This document shows positions 41,380 to 52,489 of a stretch of 64,000 nt of DNA, piece by piece. How positions within the stretch are numbered: the stretch's first letter is position 1; every line of letters begins with the position of its first letter. A model generated the notes under the pieces. It ran no database searches, had not been told where the DNA came from, and worked only from the letters and a program-made list of their open reading frames with translations. The DNA is from Euglena gracilis (Eukaryota > Euglenida > Euglenophyceae > Euglenales): contig CP154956.1 of the NCBI GenBank assembly GCA_039621445.1, positions 95,236,406 through 95,300,405 of the forward strand. The letters are read 5' to 3'. Position numbers and translations under genes: made by a program.

Positions 41380-42385
41380 TGGGGAAATGAGCCCACAGCC
41401 CGGCACGGCCGGCGGCCCGGCGGCACGGCCCGGGCCGGCAGTCCGGCAGCCTGACCCGGCCCGGCCCGGCCGGCGGCACAGCCAACGGTCCAGCGGCCTG
41501 ACCCGGCCTGACCCAGCCTGGCATGGCCAGCGGCCCATCGGCCCGGCCCGGCACGGCCGGCGGCCAGGCCCGGCCCGGCACGGCCGGCGGTCCAGCGGCC
41601 TGACCCGGCCCGGCCCGGCCCGGCAGCCCAGCGGCCCGGCCCGGCCCGGCGGCACGACCCGGCACGGCCAGCGGTCTGGCGGTCTGAACTCTTCCCCGTC
41701 GGCACACACCGTCGGCCTGTCCTGGCCCTCCCCGGGTGGCACTGCCCGGCCCGCTGCACATCCGTGTCCCCTTCGGCATCCCGGCCCGGCGGCACAGCAC
41801 AAGCCAACTGCCCGGCCGGGCCTTGACCCGGCCGTGGCCTGCGGCCCATCTGCCCGCCGCGGCCTGCCGTCGTCGAACTCATGCACGGTCCGCGGTCGGG
41901 CTGCCTGACACTGCCCGTGGCACAGCCCGCGACCTCGCCGGCCCTGCCCGCCCTGGCCCGGCCCGGCCCGGCCGGCGGCACAGCCAACGGCCCGGCGGCC
42001 TGACCCGGCCTGCCTGGCTGGCTGCCCATCGGCCCGGCCCGGACCGGCGGCCAGGCACGGCCCGGCACTGTCGGCTGTCCAGCGGCCTGACCCGGCCAGG
42101 CCCGCCCGGCGGCCCGACGGCCCGGCAGCACGGCCAGCGGTCCGGCGGCCTGACCTAACCCGGCCTGGCCGGCGGCCCAGCGGCCCAGCCCGGCACAGCA
42201 GGCGGCCCGGTGGCCCGGCCCGGCCGGCGGCACAGCCAACGGCCCGGCGGCCTGACCCGGCCCTGACCGGCGGCCCGGCGGCCAGGCACGGCCCGGCACT
42301 GACGGCTGTCCAGCGGCCTGACCCGGCCCGGCCCGCCCGGCGGCGCGACGACCCGGCAGCACGGCCCGGGACGGCCGGCCGCCCA
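41380..42385. repeat. About 1 kb GC-rich minisatellite
   Basis: Irregular repeats of CCCGGCCCGGC, GGCACGGCCGGCGG and CCAGCGGCCTGACCCGG units run across 1 kb. Open frames on both strands (up to 473 codons on the minus strand) are Gly/Ala/Pro/Arg repeats without other gene features. Confidence 0.85.
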
Positions 42386-42389
42386 ACAG

Positions 42390-43110
42390 CACCCCTTTTG
42401 GGGGGCCCCGTACGGGCCCCAAAACGGTCCGGACGGGCCGGGGGTATGTGGGGTGTATACAGGCCATTTGGGGGTCCCCCATGGTTGGTTTGGGTCCCCG
42501 GGTGGGTTCGTTCAGTTCCCCATCCGTTTTGGGTAATTTTCAAAAAACCGATTTTTTGCCCCCCGGAAGGCTGAAAAACGGCCAAGTCCTGTGGGAACCC
42601 CTTTTGGGGGGCCTCGTACGGGCCCCAAAACGGTCCGGACGGGCTGGGGGTATGTGGGGTGTATACAGGCCACTTGGGGGTCCCCCATGGTTGGTTTGGG
42701 TCCCCGGGCGGGTCCGTTTTGGGTAATTTTCAAAATCGATTTTTTGACCCCAAAATGGCCAAAAATGCCTGTCCCCCCCCCTCGGGATCTCTTCCTTGGA
42801 CCTTCGACGGCCCGTATCTGGGCCAAGCCGGACAGCCGGACCCCCGGGTCTCCACCAGTGGTTGGGGGGACCCAGGGGCTTCAATTTTGCATGGGGGGGT
42901 GTTTCCTTCAATTCCCCACGGGTTTCGAGATATTTTGGAAAAATCGATGACCCCAAAATGGCTCCCGAGGCAAAAATTATTCCAACTCGGAAGGGACCCC
43001 GGGGGTACCACCAGTTCACCATACCTAGGTGTCTCGTCGAGTCCTGGGACCCATTCCATCATTTGTCCTCCTATCCTAATATAATACACTTTTGTTGTTT
43101 TCGGGCCTGA
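42390..43110. repeat. Two direct copies of a family F-related unit
   Basis: Copies at 42390-42560 and 42595-42750 share CCCTTTTGGGGGGCC, TACGGGCCCCAAAACGGTCC, GGGTATGTGGGGTGTATACA and CCCATGGTTGGTTTGGG. The tail resembles family F wording. Confidence 0.65.
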
Positions 43111-43146
43111 CAACGCACACAGAAAAAGTTATTCAAAAAGCAAAAA

Positions 43147-43568
43147 AATTTTGTTGTTGTTGTTGTTGTTGTTGTTGTTCATGTATGTGCTTATGTAAGT
43201 GATGTATGTATGTATGTATGTATGTATGTATGTATGTATGTGTGTATGTATGTATGTATGTATGTATGTATGTATGTATGCATGCATGCATGCATGCATG
43301 TATGTATGTATGTATGTATGTATGTATGTATGTATGTATGTATGTATGTATGCATGTATGTATGCATGTATGTATGTATGTATGTATGTATGAATGTATG
43401 TATGTATGTATGTATGTATGTATACATGTATGAATGTATGCATGTATGTATGTATGTATGTATGTATGTACATATGTACGTATGTATGTATGTATGTATG
43501 TATGTATGTATGTATGTATGTATGTATGTATGTACGTATGTACGTATGTATGTATGTATGTATGTATT
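43147..43568. repeat. (GTT)n and (GTAT)n microsatellite
   Basis: Eleven GTT units are followed by about 365 bp of GTAT with GCAT and GTAC interruptions, ending at the element insertion. Confidence 0.95.
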
Positions 43569-43733
43569 TATACACCCCCCCCCCCGGGAAACTGTCATGC
43601 CCGAGAACCTGTCAGTGTCCCGCCCGGAGAAACTGTCAGGGTCCCTGGTACCGGCCAACCTGTCGGTATAGGAAGTTGTCAGGGTCCCCGGTACCGGCCA
43701 ACCTGTCAGGTGACAGTTTCCCGGGGGGGGGGG
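43569..43733. mobile_element. Hairpin element with 7-bp direct repeat, in a microsatellite
   Basis: GTATTTA flanks both sides (43562-43568 and 43734-43740). The left arm C-run plus GGGAAACTGTCA is a perfect complement of TGACAGTTTCCC plus G-run. CTGTCAGGGTCCC and GGTACCGGCCAACCTGTC are each repeated inside. Confidence 0.75.
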
Positions 43734-43769
43734 GTATTTAAGACATATGTATACATATATATACATTTT

Positions 43770-44040
43770 TGCCTTTGTTTTAGGTTTTTCCCCCATTCCT
43801 GCTGGGAAATAGTTATCGGTGAATTTAGAGTAATTCCACCGGTTTTATCTGATACCAAAGTTTTCGGCAATCTTTGGTGCTAATTTTGGATTTTTCACCC
43901 AAGAACTTCCATATTTCCAAAATTAGCATGTTTCCAAAAAAACAACATGTTTTTGGACCTTTTTGTTGGGGAAAAATTGTGAATAGCAGCTTAAAACCTC
44001 CACCTATGTTACAAAATGACAGAAATTGTGAGATTTTCAA
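43770..44040. repeat. Family I repeat, copy 2
   Basis: Matches 26640-26890, including GCTGGGAAA, ACCAAAGTTTTCGGC, TTCCAAAATTAGCATGTTTCC and TTTTTGTTG. It ends at a C/G-run patch. Followed at 44190-44250 by an inverted family F terminus (GGTAAGCTTCGCTCTTAC and GATAAGAGCTCAGCG). Confidence 0.65.
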
Positions 44041-44704
44041 GCCCCAAGGGGGGGGGTAGGGTATCAAGAGGTGCGGGGGACTAATGGGGATAGTTCTCTC
44101 AGGACAACTTCCTTTGCAGGAAGTCGGTTCATACCAGAAACCTTGGTTCTCCCGAGGTGGTCCCGAGTGGGGGGGGGGGAGCAAAAAGGGGGGTTCCCCC
44201 CTGGTAAGCTTCGCTCTTACTGATGAAGGGATAAGAGCTCAGCGCCCCCCCCCCTCTCCCCCCCCCTTCCCCCCCACCCCCTCACCCCCCACCCCCTAAC
44301 CACTCCCCACTTCAGGCATTATGTGGAAATCGTGGGGGAGGGGCTTGTGGTATTCAATGAATGCCCACAGCAGGCGCACCGCCAGGGGGCAGGGCCGTTC
44401 AACGTCCACTGATGGTGACAAAACAATTATTTTGGTGGGATATAGTTCAAATTTTTGATGTCAAGTTTGCTAATCATGGCTTAGATATACAAATTCGAAT
44501 TTCTATTACAAATTTAACCTCTTGTTGCATATTTCAGTTGAAAATCCGTATTTCATTAATTTTTGTTTTTTTAAACTTTGGTGACAATTTTCCATTCCTT
44601 GGTAACATTTTTCAATAAAACCTTATTTCAGCAGAAAACAAATCCATTTTTTCGAAGCAGGTTGCATTTGAAGAAAAAAAATGCCCCATCATATGCTTTT
44701 ACAG

Positions 44705-44787
44705 AGCTCCTTCCAAAGCAGCATTTTCCAGCTGGTCATTCACAAACGTTTGAAGACCCCAGAGGGAGAGCAGAGGTACAAATTGAG
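44705..44787 (+). CDS. Exon, product unknown
   Basis: A GCTTTTACAG acceptor and a TTGAG|GTGTGA donor bound SSFQSSIFQLVIHKRLKT, PEGEQRYKL. Protein-like in this frame. An alternative open frame (ELLPKQHFPAGHSQTF) exists. Confidence 0.5.
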
Positions 44788-44843
44788 GTGTGATGTTTGG
44801 CACATTCCCCACCCTGTTGCCCAAGACATGGCAATGTTCTGAG

Positions 44844-44900
44844 AATATGTCATTGACGGGGACGTACCACACGGCGCGTTCATGAAACGGGACTATGAGG
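44844..44900 (+). CDS. Exon, product unknown
   Basis: The frame YVIDGDVPHGAFMKRDYE lies between a TGTTCTGAG acceptor and a GAGG|GTAATG donor. Good bias for its size. It does not share phase with either neighbour, so one more exon or another boundary is expected. Confidence 0.5.
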
Positions 44901-44991
44901 GTAATGGGGCCAAGGCCAAAAAAAGGGGACCGTAAAAACAAAGTCTATCTGCCAACAAGGAAACGTGTATTTTTGGAAATAATTTCCCAAG

Positions 44992-45069
44992 GCTTCAAAG
45001 TTGTCCAATGACCCAGTGGAAGAATTAAACCCTGTGCAACACACTATTCAACGCTACCTAGATTTCCCG
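44992..45069 (+). CDS. Exon, product unknown
   Basis: A TTTCCCAAG acceptor and a TTCCCG|GTAACT donor bound exactly 26 codons, ASKLSNDPVEELNPVQHT, IQRYLDFP. Codons are A/T-tolerant but the sequence is clearly protein-like. Confidence 0.55.
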
Positions 45070-45369
45070 GTAACTTCGCAGCTGGCCAAAGTTACCAATT
45101 TTTTTTGTTTTTTATGAGAGGGTGAGAGGGATAGGTGTGAGGTGAACACTTTTTCTTTTTTCTGGGGGTGTGGGGGTGCAGCGGGTGAGGGGTTAAACGA
45201 AAATATCATTCTTTGAGGGGGCTGTGGGTGTGGGGTGGGGGTAGGTTTTTTTCTGAAAACCAAAAATAAAGCTTTATTTGAGGGGTATATATAATAATAT
45301 TAATAGAAACTTTTATTCGTTTTGAGGGGTGGTGTGGGGTTCAAAAAGTATTTTTTTCGTGGGGGTGAG

Positions 45370-45790
45370 GGGGTGGCAGGACCCTGTCCTGGGAGTCCTG
45401 GGGGGGGGGTCGTTGAGGGACAGTATTCAATACAAAAACCCCAGCCCGAGTCTCAAAAAAGGGGGAAATATCCCACGTACGATGTTATTTTTGACCTTCT
45501 ATTCGCCCAAAAACGGCCCCAAAAATGGCCGTTTCTCGGGCCCCGCGGGGATTTAAAAAAAGCTACCACATGGGCACGTGGAGCATTCCTGGGTTTTTTT
45601 TTTAAAAGGTCGCAAGATATTTCCTTTTGATCCCCACCATTTTTGAGAAATTTTGGAATAATTGATTTTTTGACCCAAATAATGGCCGAAAACAGCAGAG
45701 TCGGAAGCTTGCAGCGTTGTTTTGGGGTCTTTATTGGCCATATCTTGGGCTTGGCGAGGAGTTGCGGAAATCAAAGACTGTTTTATAGGT
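45370..45790. repeat. Family F copy
   Basis: It contains CCCCAAAAATGGCCGTTTCTCGG, wording such as GCCATATCTTGGGCTTGGCG and GAGGAGTTGCGGAAATC, related to 24500-25900 and 59760-60000. No coding signal. Confidence 0.5.
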
Positions 45791-46219
45791 CATTATCAAA
45801 GCTTCAATTTCGCCTTCTGGGCATTTTGCTTGATGTATATGTGTATATGTGTATGTGTGCAATTGCATTAATACAAATTGTTCATTTCTTGCAAGTAATC
45901 TCTCTCAGTGTGTTTTCTGTTTTTTTTAACGAAAATGAAATGTAAGGATTCATGTATTGATGAGGTGGTGCATTAAAAATGTTGACAAGCACTTGAGCAG
46001 AAGTTGATTTCCCCCAAACCTATTTTTTTTTAACGTCACAAGGGCTCCTGGCAGTAAGCAGCTTGACCACAATGTAATCTTTGTGTTTTTATCTTTTGTT
46101 CATTATTTGGCCAACGTCACCGGGGGGGGGGGGGGGGATTGGGAAAGAATGAATGGGGATGTTTTTTAAAACAAAATTAGCCGATTTTGCTGCGTTCTTG
46201 GTTTTGTGGGCTTCCCAAG

Positions 46220-46361
46220 GATGAGCTTGACCAGGGTTTAAATGCTGCACAATTGCAAGGAGGTTTCTTTATGGGCAAAGGGCACACCAGCCCTCCACAC
46301 CAAGTTCCGACACAATGTCACAGCCATAGAGTGTGCATCGCAGAAAAGGAATGGGGAACTG
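46220..46361 (+). CDS. Exon, product unknown
   Basis: A CTTCCCAAG acceptor and an ACTG|GTGAGG donor bound DELDQGLNAAQLQGGFFM, GKGHTSPPHQVPTQCHSH, RVCIAEKEWGT. The donor is strong. GGFFMGKG recalls GGFLMGRG in the exon at 32337, which may hint at related proteins. Confidence 0.55.
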
Positions 46362-46629
46362 GTGAGGGAAAACAACAAAAAAAACCCACAGCAGCAAAAA
46401 TAAGGTGCTTTCTTTGAAGGCCGGGTTCAACTCTCGAACGGCCTGGTCGAAATTCTGTTTGTGCAGAGGTTAGGCAGCCACTGGCACAAGCTCGTGTTCT
46501 GGACCGTTTTGAGACTATAAGCGAGCCATTCTTTACCAAATATCTCCAAAAGTGGTAATATAAGGAACCTGACCCCAACCCTGGGGGGGGGGTCTGGTTC
46601 ATTGTTGGAAGAGATGAGCGGAGGGGGGT

Positions 46630-46805
46630 GGGATATACTTTTCGGTGCCAAAAATTATTGAAAAGTGCTTTTTTTAGCACTTTTCGCGATTCCTTTGCCA
46701 AATTTTGTGGGTCCCCCGGGACCCCCCCCCCCCGAGGGGCCCCTCCAGGGGGGGGGTGGGTGGGGGGGACTCCCCCCTCCCCCCCGGTCTTAAAAAAAAA
46801 CCCCT
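46630..46805. repeat. Family A/B-like element remnant
   Basis: TTCGGTGCCAAAAATTATTG, GTCCCCCGGGACCCCCC and a right terminus GTCTTAAAAAAAAACCCCTGG resemble family A and B ends. Confidence 0.5.
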
Positions 46806-46841
46806 GGACAGAAACTTTCGGGTTGGACTGGCGTCCTGCAG

Positions 46842-46882
46842 AGGCGGAGGACCTTGGTGGTCGGCGGGTTGGAAGCCGTTGA
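46842..46882 (+). CDS. Candidate exon, two readings
   Basis: After GCGTCCTGCAG, the reading in phase with 46220-46361 gives EAEDLGGRRVGSR and a stop (46880-46882). The alternative frame gives RRRTLVVGGLEAVEHIAV up to a strong GTGAGT donor near 46898. I cannot decide between a terminal exon and an internal one. Confidence 0.4.
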
Positions 46883-47044
46883 ACATATCGCAGTGTGGTG
46901 AGTGGCTGGTGCTTGGCAGCGCAGGCTTCCACTGAGACCAGCTCCGGCCAGGCTGCGGCCATGGCAATCCCCCCTTTTCCTGGAGGGGGACTCCGCGTTC
47001 CCTTTTTAAAGTGAAATTTTTGCTGGTGGATTTTTGTGTATTTT

Positions 47045-47106
47045 TTGTATATATACATATATACTTTGTGTGTGTGTGTGTGTGCATATATATATATACA
47101 TATATG

Positions 47107-47145
<39 letters not shown>
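47045..47145. repeat. (AT)n/(GT)n microsatellite
   Basis: Dinucleotide AT and GT tracts with ATACAT interruptions. Confidence 0.9.
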
Positions 47146-47204
47146 TTTTTTGTATTTTTTGTTTATATATTGAAAGTGATCAGGAATAATGAAAGAAATC
47201 AGGC

Positions 47205-47250
47205 ATTGCCCCCCGCATGTCTAATTAATCCCCTTGCCCAATGAATAGTA
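47205..47250. mobile_element. Decayed left end of the CAATGAACAC hairpin family
   Basis: GCCCCCCGCATGTCTAATTA and CCCCTTGCCCAATGAATAG match the left arm at 4012-4060 with substitutions. No right arm is found. Confidence 0.5.
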
Positions 47251-47511
47251 ACTGACGTTTTTGATTTTGCACATAATTCAAAACAAAAGAAGACACAAAC
47301 TTTTTTTTTGTTTTGGTTGGATAGACAATGTTTCAGCAATTCCAGAAATCATTATTCCCTGGAGTTGGCTTGTTTTTGCCGAGATTTTGCGACTTCATTT
47401 TTCTTTGGTTGCAGAAAACATTTCCAGTCCAAATTTTTGAAGACATTAAAGACATTTTAAGGTATTTTACGCAATAAAATAAGCCATTTTCAGGTTTTCA
47501 GGGGTTTTAAG

Positions 47512-47547
47512 ACTCTTGAAAAAACGATGCCTGAAAGTGATGCCCAG
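47512..47547 (+). CDS. Small exon
   Basis: A GGTTTTAAG acceptor and a CCCAG|GTAATG donor bound LLKKRCLKVMP. The phase fits the next exon across a 60-nt intron (AG|G gives Arg). Confidence 0.5.
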
Positions 47548-47607
47548 GTAATGTCCCCCCCTACTGCACCGCGCGATTGTGTGAGTGTGTTTATCTCTTT
47601 GGTCCAG

Positions 47608-47722
47608 GTCAATGCCGGTTGCCAAAGGACTGAACAGAACGGAATGTTTTTTTGGCCGCTGGCTTGGTGCCAGGAGCCTCTTCAACGACTACGTCACTTG
47701 TGTGCATGAAGCCGCGTCTCAG
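47608..47722 (+). CDS. Exon, product unknown
   Basis: A TTTGGTCCAG acceptor and a CTCAG|GTGCTG donor bound SMPVAKGLNRTECFFGRW, LGARSLFNDYVTCVHEAA. Good bias. Two Cys and an N-glycosylation sequon (NRT) are visible. No family is recognised. Confidence 0.6.
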
Positions 47723-48559
47723 GTGCTGCCTGCGTTATCCCGAAGGGGCACAAATGGGCGAATAATGGGTCACAATTTTTTCGGATGTAATGAGGAGCGG
47801 ATCTAGGCAGCGGGTATTTAATAACATTTCCCAAAAATAGTCATCATTCTGCACAGGGGGGGGAGCACAAACATGCTTTTTTTGCATTTTTCCCTGTGGA
47901 TTTTCAGGTTTTTGTTGGAAAAAGTTTTGACTGTGGAAAATTCCTCGTTTTGGCGCCGATTTTCCTCTGAGGCCAGGAGCTCTGAGAAATTTTTGTCAAT
48001 TTTTTGTCCTTTTTGCATTTCTTGTCAACAAAATGCTTGTTTGTTTGCTTATTTTATGCCAATAGAAAGCCGAAAATTTTTTCCAAGTCCTCTCTAAGAA
48101 GATACACCTCTGGGGAGCCCCCGGAGGGAGCTCTTAAGGGAATTTACATACAATTCACGTTTCTTTTTGTGTTTTTTGCGTTTTTTTGAGTTTTTTTGTA
48201 TCGTTTTTTTTTTTCAGGGTCCCATGTTGTGTTTCCCCCCTCGCTGTTCTGCAACATACCACTCCGCAACACCACATCTTGCCTTATCGAGGAGGAGTAC
48301 CGTCTATTTCTTGACAATTCACTCAGTCTACTACCACAGCATTTTAGTATTGCGACCTGAGGAGGCCTGGGAGGCCTGGCACCGCAGTACACCCCCCCCC
48401 CCGACATGTCAACGTGTGGCACATATGGTATGGTTTTGCATGACGGTATGGTGTGTTTCAGCATGGTGGTACATAATGATGGCATTGTCTGCAATCGTAT
48501 GTAATGTGTAACTGCTGGACAGGATGCACGTCTTGGAGTGGATGCAGATACTGGGCAAA

Positions 48560-48800
48560 ATGACCAAACTGACTAAAGTGGTCTTAAATGGGCCCAAAGC
48601 AGTGTAAAGCGGACAGAAAACAATAAGAAGCAATCAAAAGCATACCTAGCAGTATGCAAGCCAAAAATCCGGTGAAATTTGGGGAAATGTGTCAGCCAAA
48701 AAGTGACCACAAGTGGGCACGAGCGATCAAAAGTGTCCCATGCCCAAACGTGGACAGAAGTGGATGCAAGGGATGCAGGTGCTATGTTGTGAACGCGGGT
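48560..48800. repeat. Degenerate AAAAGTGGCC-type tandem array
   Basis: Units such as AAAGTGGTC, AAAGTGACC and AGAAGTGGATGCA repeat and stop just before an exon, as at 21215-21430. Confidence 0.65.
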
Positions 48801-48869
48801 ATCGGAGTGGATGCAGGTACAGGAGGTTCACCACCAAAGGCTTTGGAGGGCGATGCTGGCGATGCTCAG

Positions 48870-49110
48870 CGATGCTGATCAACGCTGGGCCCAAGGGCAT
48901 GGCTGTCCAGATGTGCTTGGTCGTGGGTTTGCCGTTGGTTTCCCCGCCTTCCCCCCAGGGCCGGGGCAACGTGGACTGCGTCCTGGGGGACCAGGTGTTT
49001 GTGACGTTCAACGCCCACATCCCATGCAGCGACGGCGCCGGCGCCGCCACCACTGCCGCCCTGGGCGAGCTGCCCGCCTCCCCGGGGCCGCGCATCATTT
49101 TTTTTGGCAG
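48870..49110 (+). CDS. Exon, possibly N-terminal or signal-like, product unknown
   Basis: After GATGCTCAG the frame reads MLINAGPKGMAVQMCLVV, GLPLVSPPSPQGRGNVDC, VLGDQVFVTFNAHIPCSD, GAGAATTAALGELPASPG, PRIIFFG to a GGCAG|GTTTAA donor. Third positions are G/C through the core. MAVQMCLVVGLPLVS could be a signal peptide, but a coding start is not proven. An internal CCCCCCAG could also be an acceptor. Confidence 0.6.
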
Positions 49111-49628
49111 GTTTAATTTGAAAATTTCGGGATTTATTCCCGACTTTTTGGAGCTTGCACTGGCGTTAAACGGGCATGCAAATGCTTAAAATGTCATACC
49201 CCCCCCTAAAAAGCGCAGTGCCCTAATACGTGCACACATTCTCAAGGCTCCGAAACCACCTCCCTAAAAAATGCGCACCCCCCAAAGGAGTCACATCTCA
49301 GGACAGAAAGCACACACAATTCTCAGAACTGTCACCAAATATTTCTGTCGTCCAAACCCAAATTTGACAGATAACCAGAAGAAGGGGGAAAGACTGAAAA
49401 GAGTGGTGGAACGACGTTGCGAATCCGTATGTATTTGGCGTGGAAAGCAGTGATTATGATGTAGGCGGTGTTTCGAGCCAGTGTAACACGCCAAATGAAT
49501 CACATCTGTTGCATCCTTTGGAAAAACGCAATGAGGTGTGGATGGCAAAGGCGAGTTAAACAGAGCATTTGTGAAAAGGAAACAATCCTTCTGGTTTTGC
49601 AAATATTCAAGAGTTAGTAGCCAGCTCC

Positions 49629-49874
49629 TTGGTCCAGATATTTGTGTTGACTATGAGGGCAAGCCCCCCACCCTGGTTCGTCCAGGGTCTGGATCTCCCG
49701 AACAGGACGACGTCGTGGGCAGCTCCTGATGACATACGGCACAGGCTTATCCAAAAGAGTGGCGACAAGCTGAAGTTCCAGATCGGCGTCTCGGCGGGGC
49801 AAGTGTTCGCCAGCAGCGTCGGGTACGCGAGGTTCAAGTCCATGGTGTGCCTGAATGCGAGGGCTGAATGCTGA
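49629..49874 (+). CDS. Terminal exon, product unknown
   Basis: The frame reads VQGLDLPNRTTSWAAPDD, IRHRLIQKSGDKLKFQIG, VSAGQVFASSVGYARFKS, MVCLNARAEC and TGA (49872-49874). Excellent bias. The start is placed at the open frame, and the acceptor is not identified. It probably ends the gene of the 48870 exon. Confidence 0.65.
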   Translation: MVQIFVLTMRASPPPWFVQGLDLPNRTTSWAAPDDIRHRLIQKSGDKLKFQIGVSAGQVFASSVGYARFKSMVCLNARAEC

Positions 49875-50000
49875 TCTCAATTTTTTTGGCGGGTGGTCCT
49901 CCCGGGGGAAACAAATGCGGTTTTGCTTATTTTTGGGGTGCTTTTTCTCTGTTCCGCTGGTCAAAGAATTGGATTTCGAAGGTTTTTATTCCAGATATAA

Positions 50001-50476
50001 CCCCCCCCCCATTTACCCGACGGGTCGGTATGTCACGATCATATTTCTTGAAATCTCGGCGGGGTCGGTATGAATGGGGGAGTTGGAATAAATGGGGCAT
50101 GAATTGGGGGGGGGGGGCTAGGACGAGACGACGTGCATTCATCCTCTCCCCCAATTTCTCGTCCACCCCCAAAAACAACAGTTTATCTGTTCACATTTTG
50201 CCACAATTAGACGCTGGGGGGACCTGAATGTTTTTTTGTTTTTATCGCAACCTCTTTGTGCTTGTTGTGCTTTGCCTTTGTGTGCACCGGATGCCAGAGA
50301 CGGGGTCGATATTATGAATGGATTTCTGTTGATTTTTCCAAAGCGGGGTCCGTGTGAATGGGGGGAGTCGGGGAGTCGGTTTAAATGGATTCTGATTTTT
50401 TCTGATTTTCCGGGGGCGATCAGTATGAAGGGGGAGAGTTGGTATAAATGGGCGGTCGTTCTAAATGGGGGGGGGG
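50001..50476. mobile_element. Hairpin word element family D, copy 2
   Basis: C-run plus ATTTACCCGACGGGTCGG at the left and CGGTCGTTCTAAATG plus G-run at the right. The interior aligns with copy 1 (10316-10727), including ATTCATCCTCTCCCCC, TCTCGTCCACCCCCAA and GACGCTGGGGGGACCTGAA. It lies just after the stop at 49874. Confidence 0.75.
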
Positions 50477-50810
50477 TAATCTCTTTCTTATTCCATTTCT
50501 TATTTGTTCTTATTTCTTGTTTTATTGATATTTTTTCTCAACCGTTTAAGGCATAAAATGGCCCCCATACCTGGGGTATGGGGGGGTTTGGGGTTTGGGG
50601 TGGTACGTGGGGGGGTTTGGGGTTTGGGGTGGTACGTGGGGGGGTTTGGGGATTTTACAGGTCCCCCAATTTGACCACAAATAAAGTTGGTGGACTTTGA
50701 TGAGGTTGATTTTTTCCTGGGGAGGTCTGGGGCTTTCCCCCGGGCACTCGAACAGTTTAATAATTTATTTATATCCATTTTTAATATTATTAAAAATTAT
50801 TTGGATTTCA

Positions 50811-50988
50811 CCCATGTCCAACGACCTCCCCCCTGGTCGGAGTACACTTTTCCAGAGTTTTGGCTTGAAAAAGAGCCTCCTGTAACGACTGACCCCTGGT
50901 CGGAGGCACCCTTTTGGTCAAAACTTTATGTCCAATGACCCCCCCCCCCAGTAGGAGGACAGACATTACGGGTCGTTGGACTTAGGGG
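50811..50988. mobile_element. Hairpin word element, ATGTCCAACGACC family, copy 2
   Basis: CCCATGTCCAACGACCTCCC and ATGTCCAATGACC plus C-run pair with GGGTCGTTGGACTTAG at the right. CCTGGTCGGAG words recur as in copy 1. Confidence 0.65.
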
Positions 50989-51085
50989 GTAAATTATAAT
51001 TATCAATCAAATGAACAAATAGCACAAATAATTAAATAAAATTATTAAATAAATATAATAATATTAATCATGGTTTTATTTTCAG

Positions 51086-51108
51086 CTCAACGCATCCCCA
51101 AGTTGTGC
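51086..51108 (+). CDS. Candidate 23-nt microexon
   Basis: A TTTTATTTTCAG acceptor and a GTGC|GTGAGA donor. The splice sites are near-ideal but the sequence is too short to test for coding. Confidence 0.3.
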
Positions 51109-51774
51109 GTGAGATTTGTCCACAGGCACACCCCCAGGACCGGTCCAGGACCGGGACCGACGAACTGCCAGAGCACTCACCCCAACAGTTTCTCCAGCAT
51201 GACAGTCTCTTGGGGGGGGGATAATACTTGACAATATGGCCAAAACAATGATTTGAGGATAATAGAGTATTTACTCTTCGGGGCACCCTTGAAAATTTAA
51301 GTCCAACCCCATCAAATCAAAAATTATTTGATTTTTGTTTGATGTGCTTGTCATAATGGGTTTTACAAGATGGCTAGTTGCCTCAGACCCCCTCAACCTG
51401 AATGGGTGGGGGGATCCACACGGGTCCCCCTTAAAAAAGAAGCTTGAGACGTAAGTAAATCTAAGGGCCTCCAGGCAAGCTAAAAAGGTTCTAAAAAAGA
51501 ATGCAGATGATGAATAAAACAGAAGGCTTCGAAAAAAAATATGGCTGCGGCATAGACGGTCTGCGGGTGAGGAAACATCAGATTTCTTGTTTTTTCAATG
51601 GTTTTTTCCAAGCAAAGAACACTTTGGATTTCTTTGGCATTTTTGGAAGAAATTGAATTCTTCCTGGGGGTTTCGCATTCCAAAATGGATTGGCTTGAAA
51701 GACGTGTTAATGTTCGGCACCAAAATCCGTGGCTTTTGTGAATCTCTGTTATTTGGGGACCCAGGTCACCGTCG

Positions 51775-51872
51775 GGAGCCCCATGAAGGTCGCGTCCATT
51801 CTGTCACACTTGCCTCGGTTTGGGAGCGGGACCGTCCTGATCATCCAGGCCTCCGTGCCAAGGCTGGGGCAG
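51775..51872 (+). CDS. Exon, product unknown
   Basis: A GGGGACCCAG acceptor is followed by VTVGSPMKVASILSHLPR, FGSGTVLIIQASVPRLG with strong bias. The frame stays open to 51935 (QNHCCALHVFRFHW), so the right end is uncertain. Confidence 0.55.
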
Positions 51873-51996
51873 AATCATTGTTGCGCCCTGCATGTTTTCA
51901 GGTTCCATTGGATTTGCATGCCCACATGCTTGTGACACACAAATCAGCCAGAAAAAATATTATTTCATATTTATTAAAACCATTGTTTTTTGAAAG

Positions 51997-52109
51997 ATGC
52001 ATTTGCCAGCGAAGTCCATTGGACGGAGCAAGGACAATTGTGGAAGGCCGCACTTTTGGTGATACAGTATGATAAAGATTACCAAGCAGGAATTAAAGAC
52101 ATTAATTAA
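51997..52109 (+). CDS. Terminal exon, product unknown
   Basis: After TTTTTTGAAAG the frame reads AFASEVHWTEQGQLWKAA, LLVIQYDKDYQAGIKDIN and TAA (52107-52109). The last codons overlap a 20-bp tandem duplication (AGGAATTAAAGACATTAATT-like). Protein-like although third positions are mixed. Confidence 0.55.
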
Positions 52110-52489
52110 AAGACAGGAATTAAAGACTTGTGAGGGTTTGGACCGAGCCCCCCACCCCCTACACACATGCCAAAATGATGAAGCTCTTTTTTTTAAAAAA
52201 AAAGTCAAAACTGATGAAAGGGAGTTTTAATCAAATAAACGACAGGTTTGTCAGGGGCTTGGTTGGTCTCCAGGGACAGCAACCCGAAAAGGAGGTCCAC
52301 TTTCTTCAAGGCAAGCTGATGGGGGTTGCCATTTTTTTTGATGAATTCTAATTTTTAGACACATGTTAGCGTTAGACTTGGCGTTCCAAGAAGGGTCAGG
52401 CCAAAATTAAGAGGTTGAAGTTGGACCAAAGCTTAGGCTCACCAACTCACATTTTGCCCTGCCCTAAACCCTGACCCTAACCCTGCCGC

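Noticed and set aside
41061-42585. Minus-strand open frames of 420-473 codons across the GC-rich tract
   Set aside because: They are Gly/Ala/Pro/Arg repeats produced by a CCGGCCCGGC minisatellite, with no splice sites or other gene features.
43129-43796. Long open frames on both strands
   Set aside because: Same microsatellite artefact.
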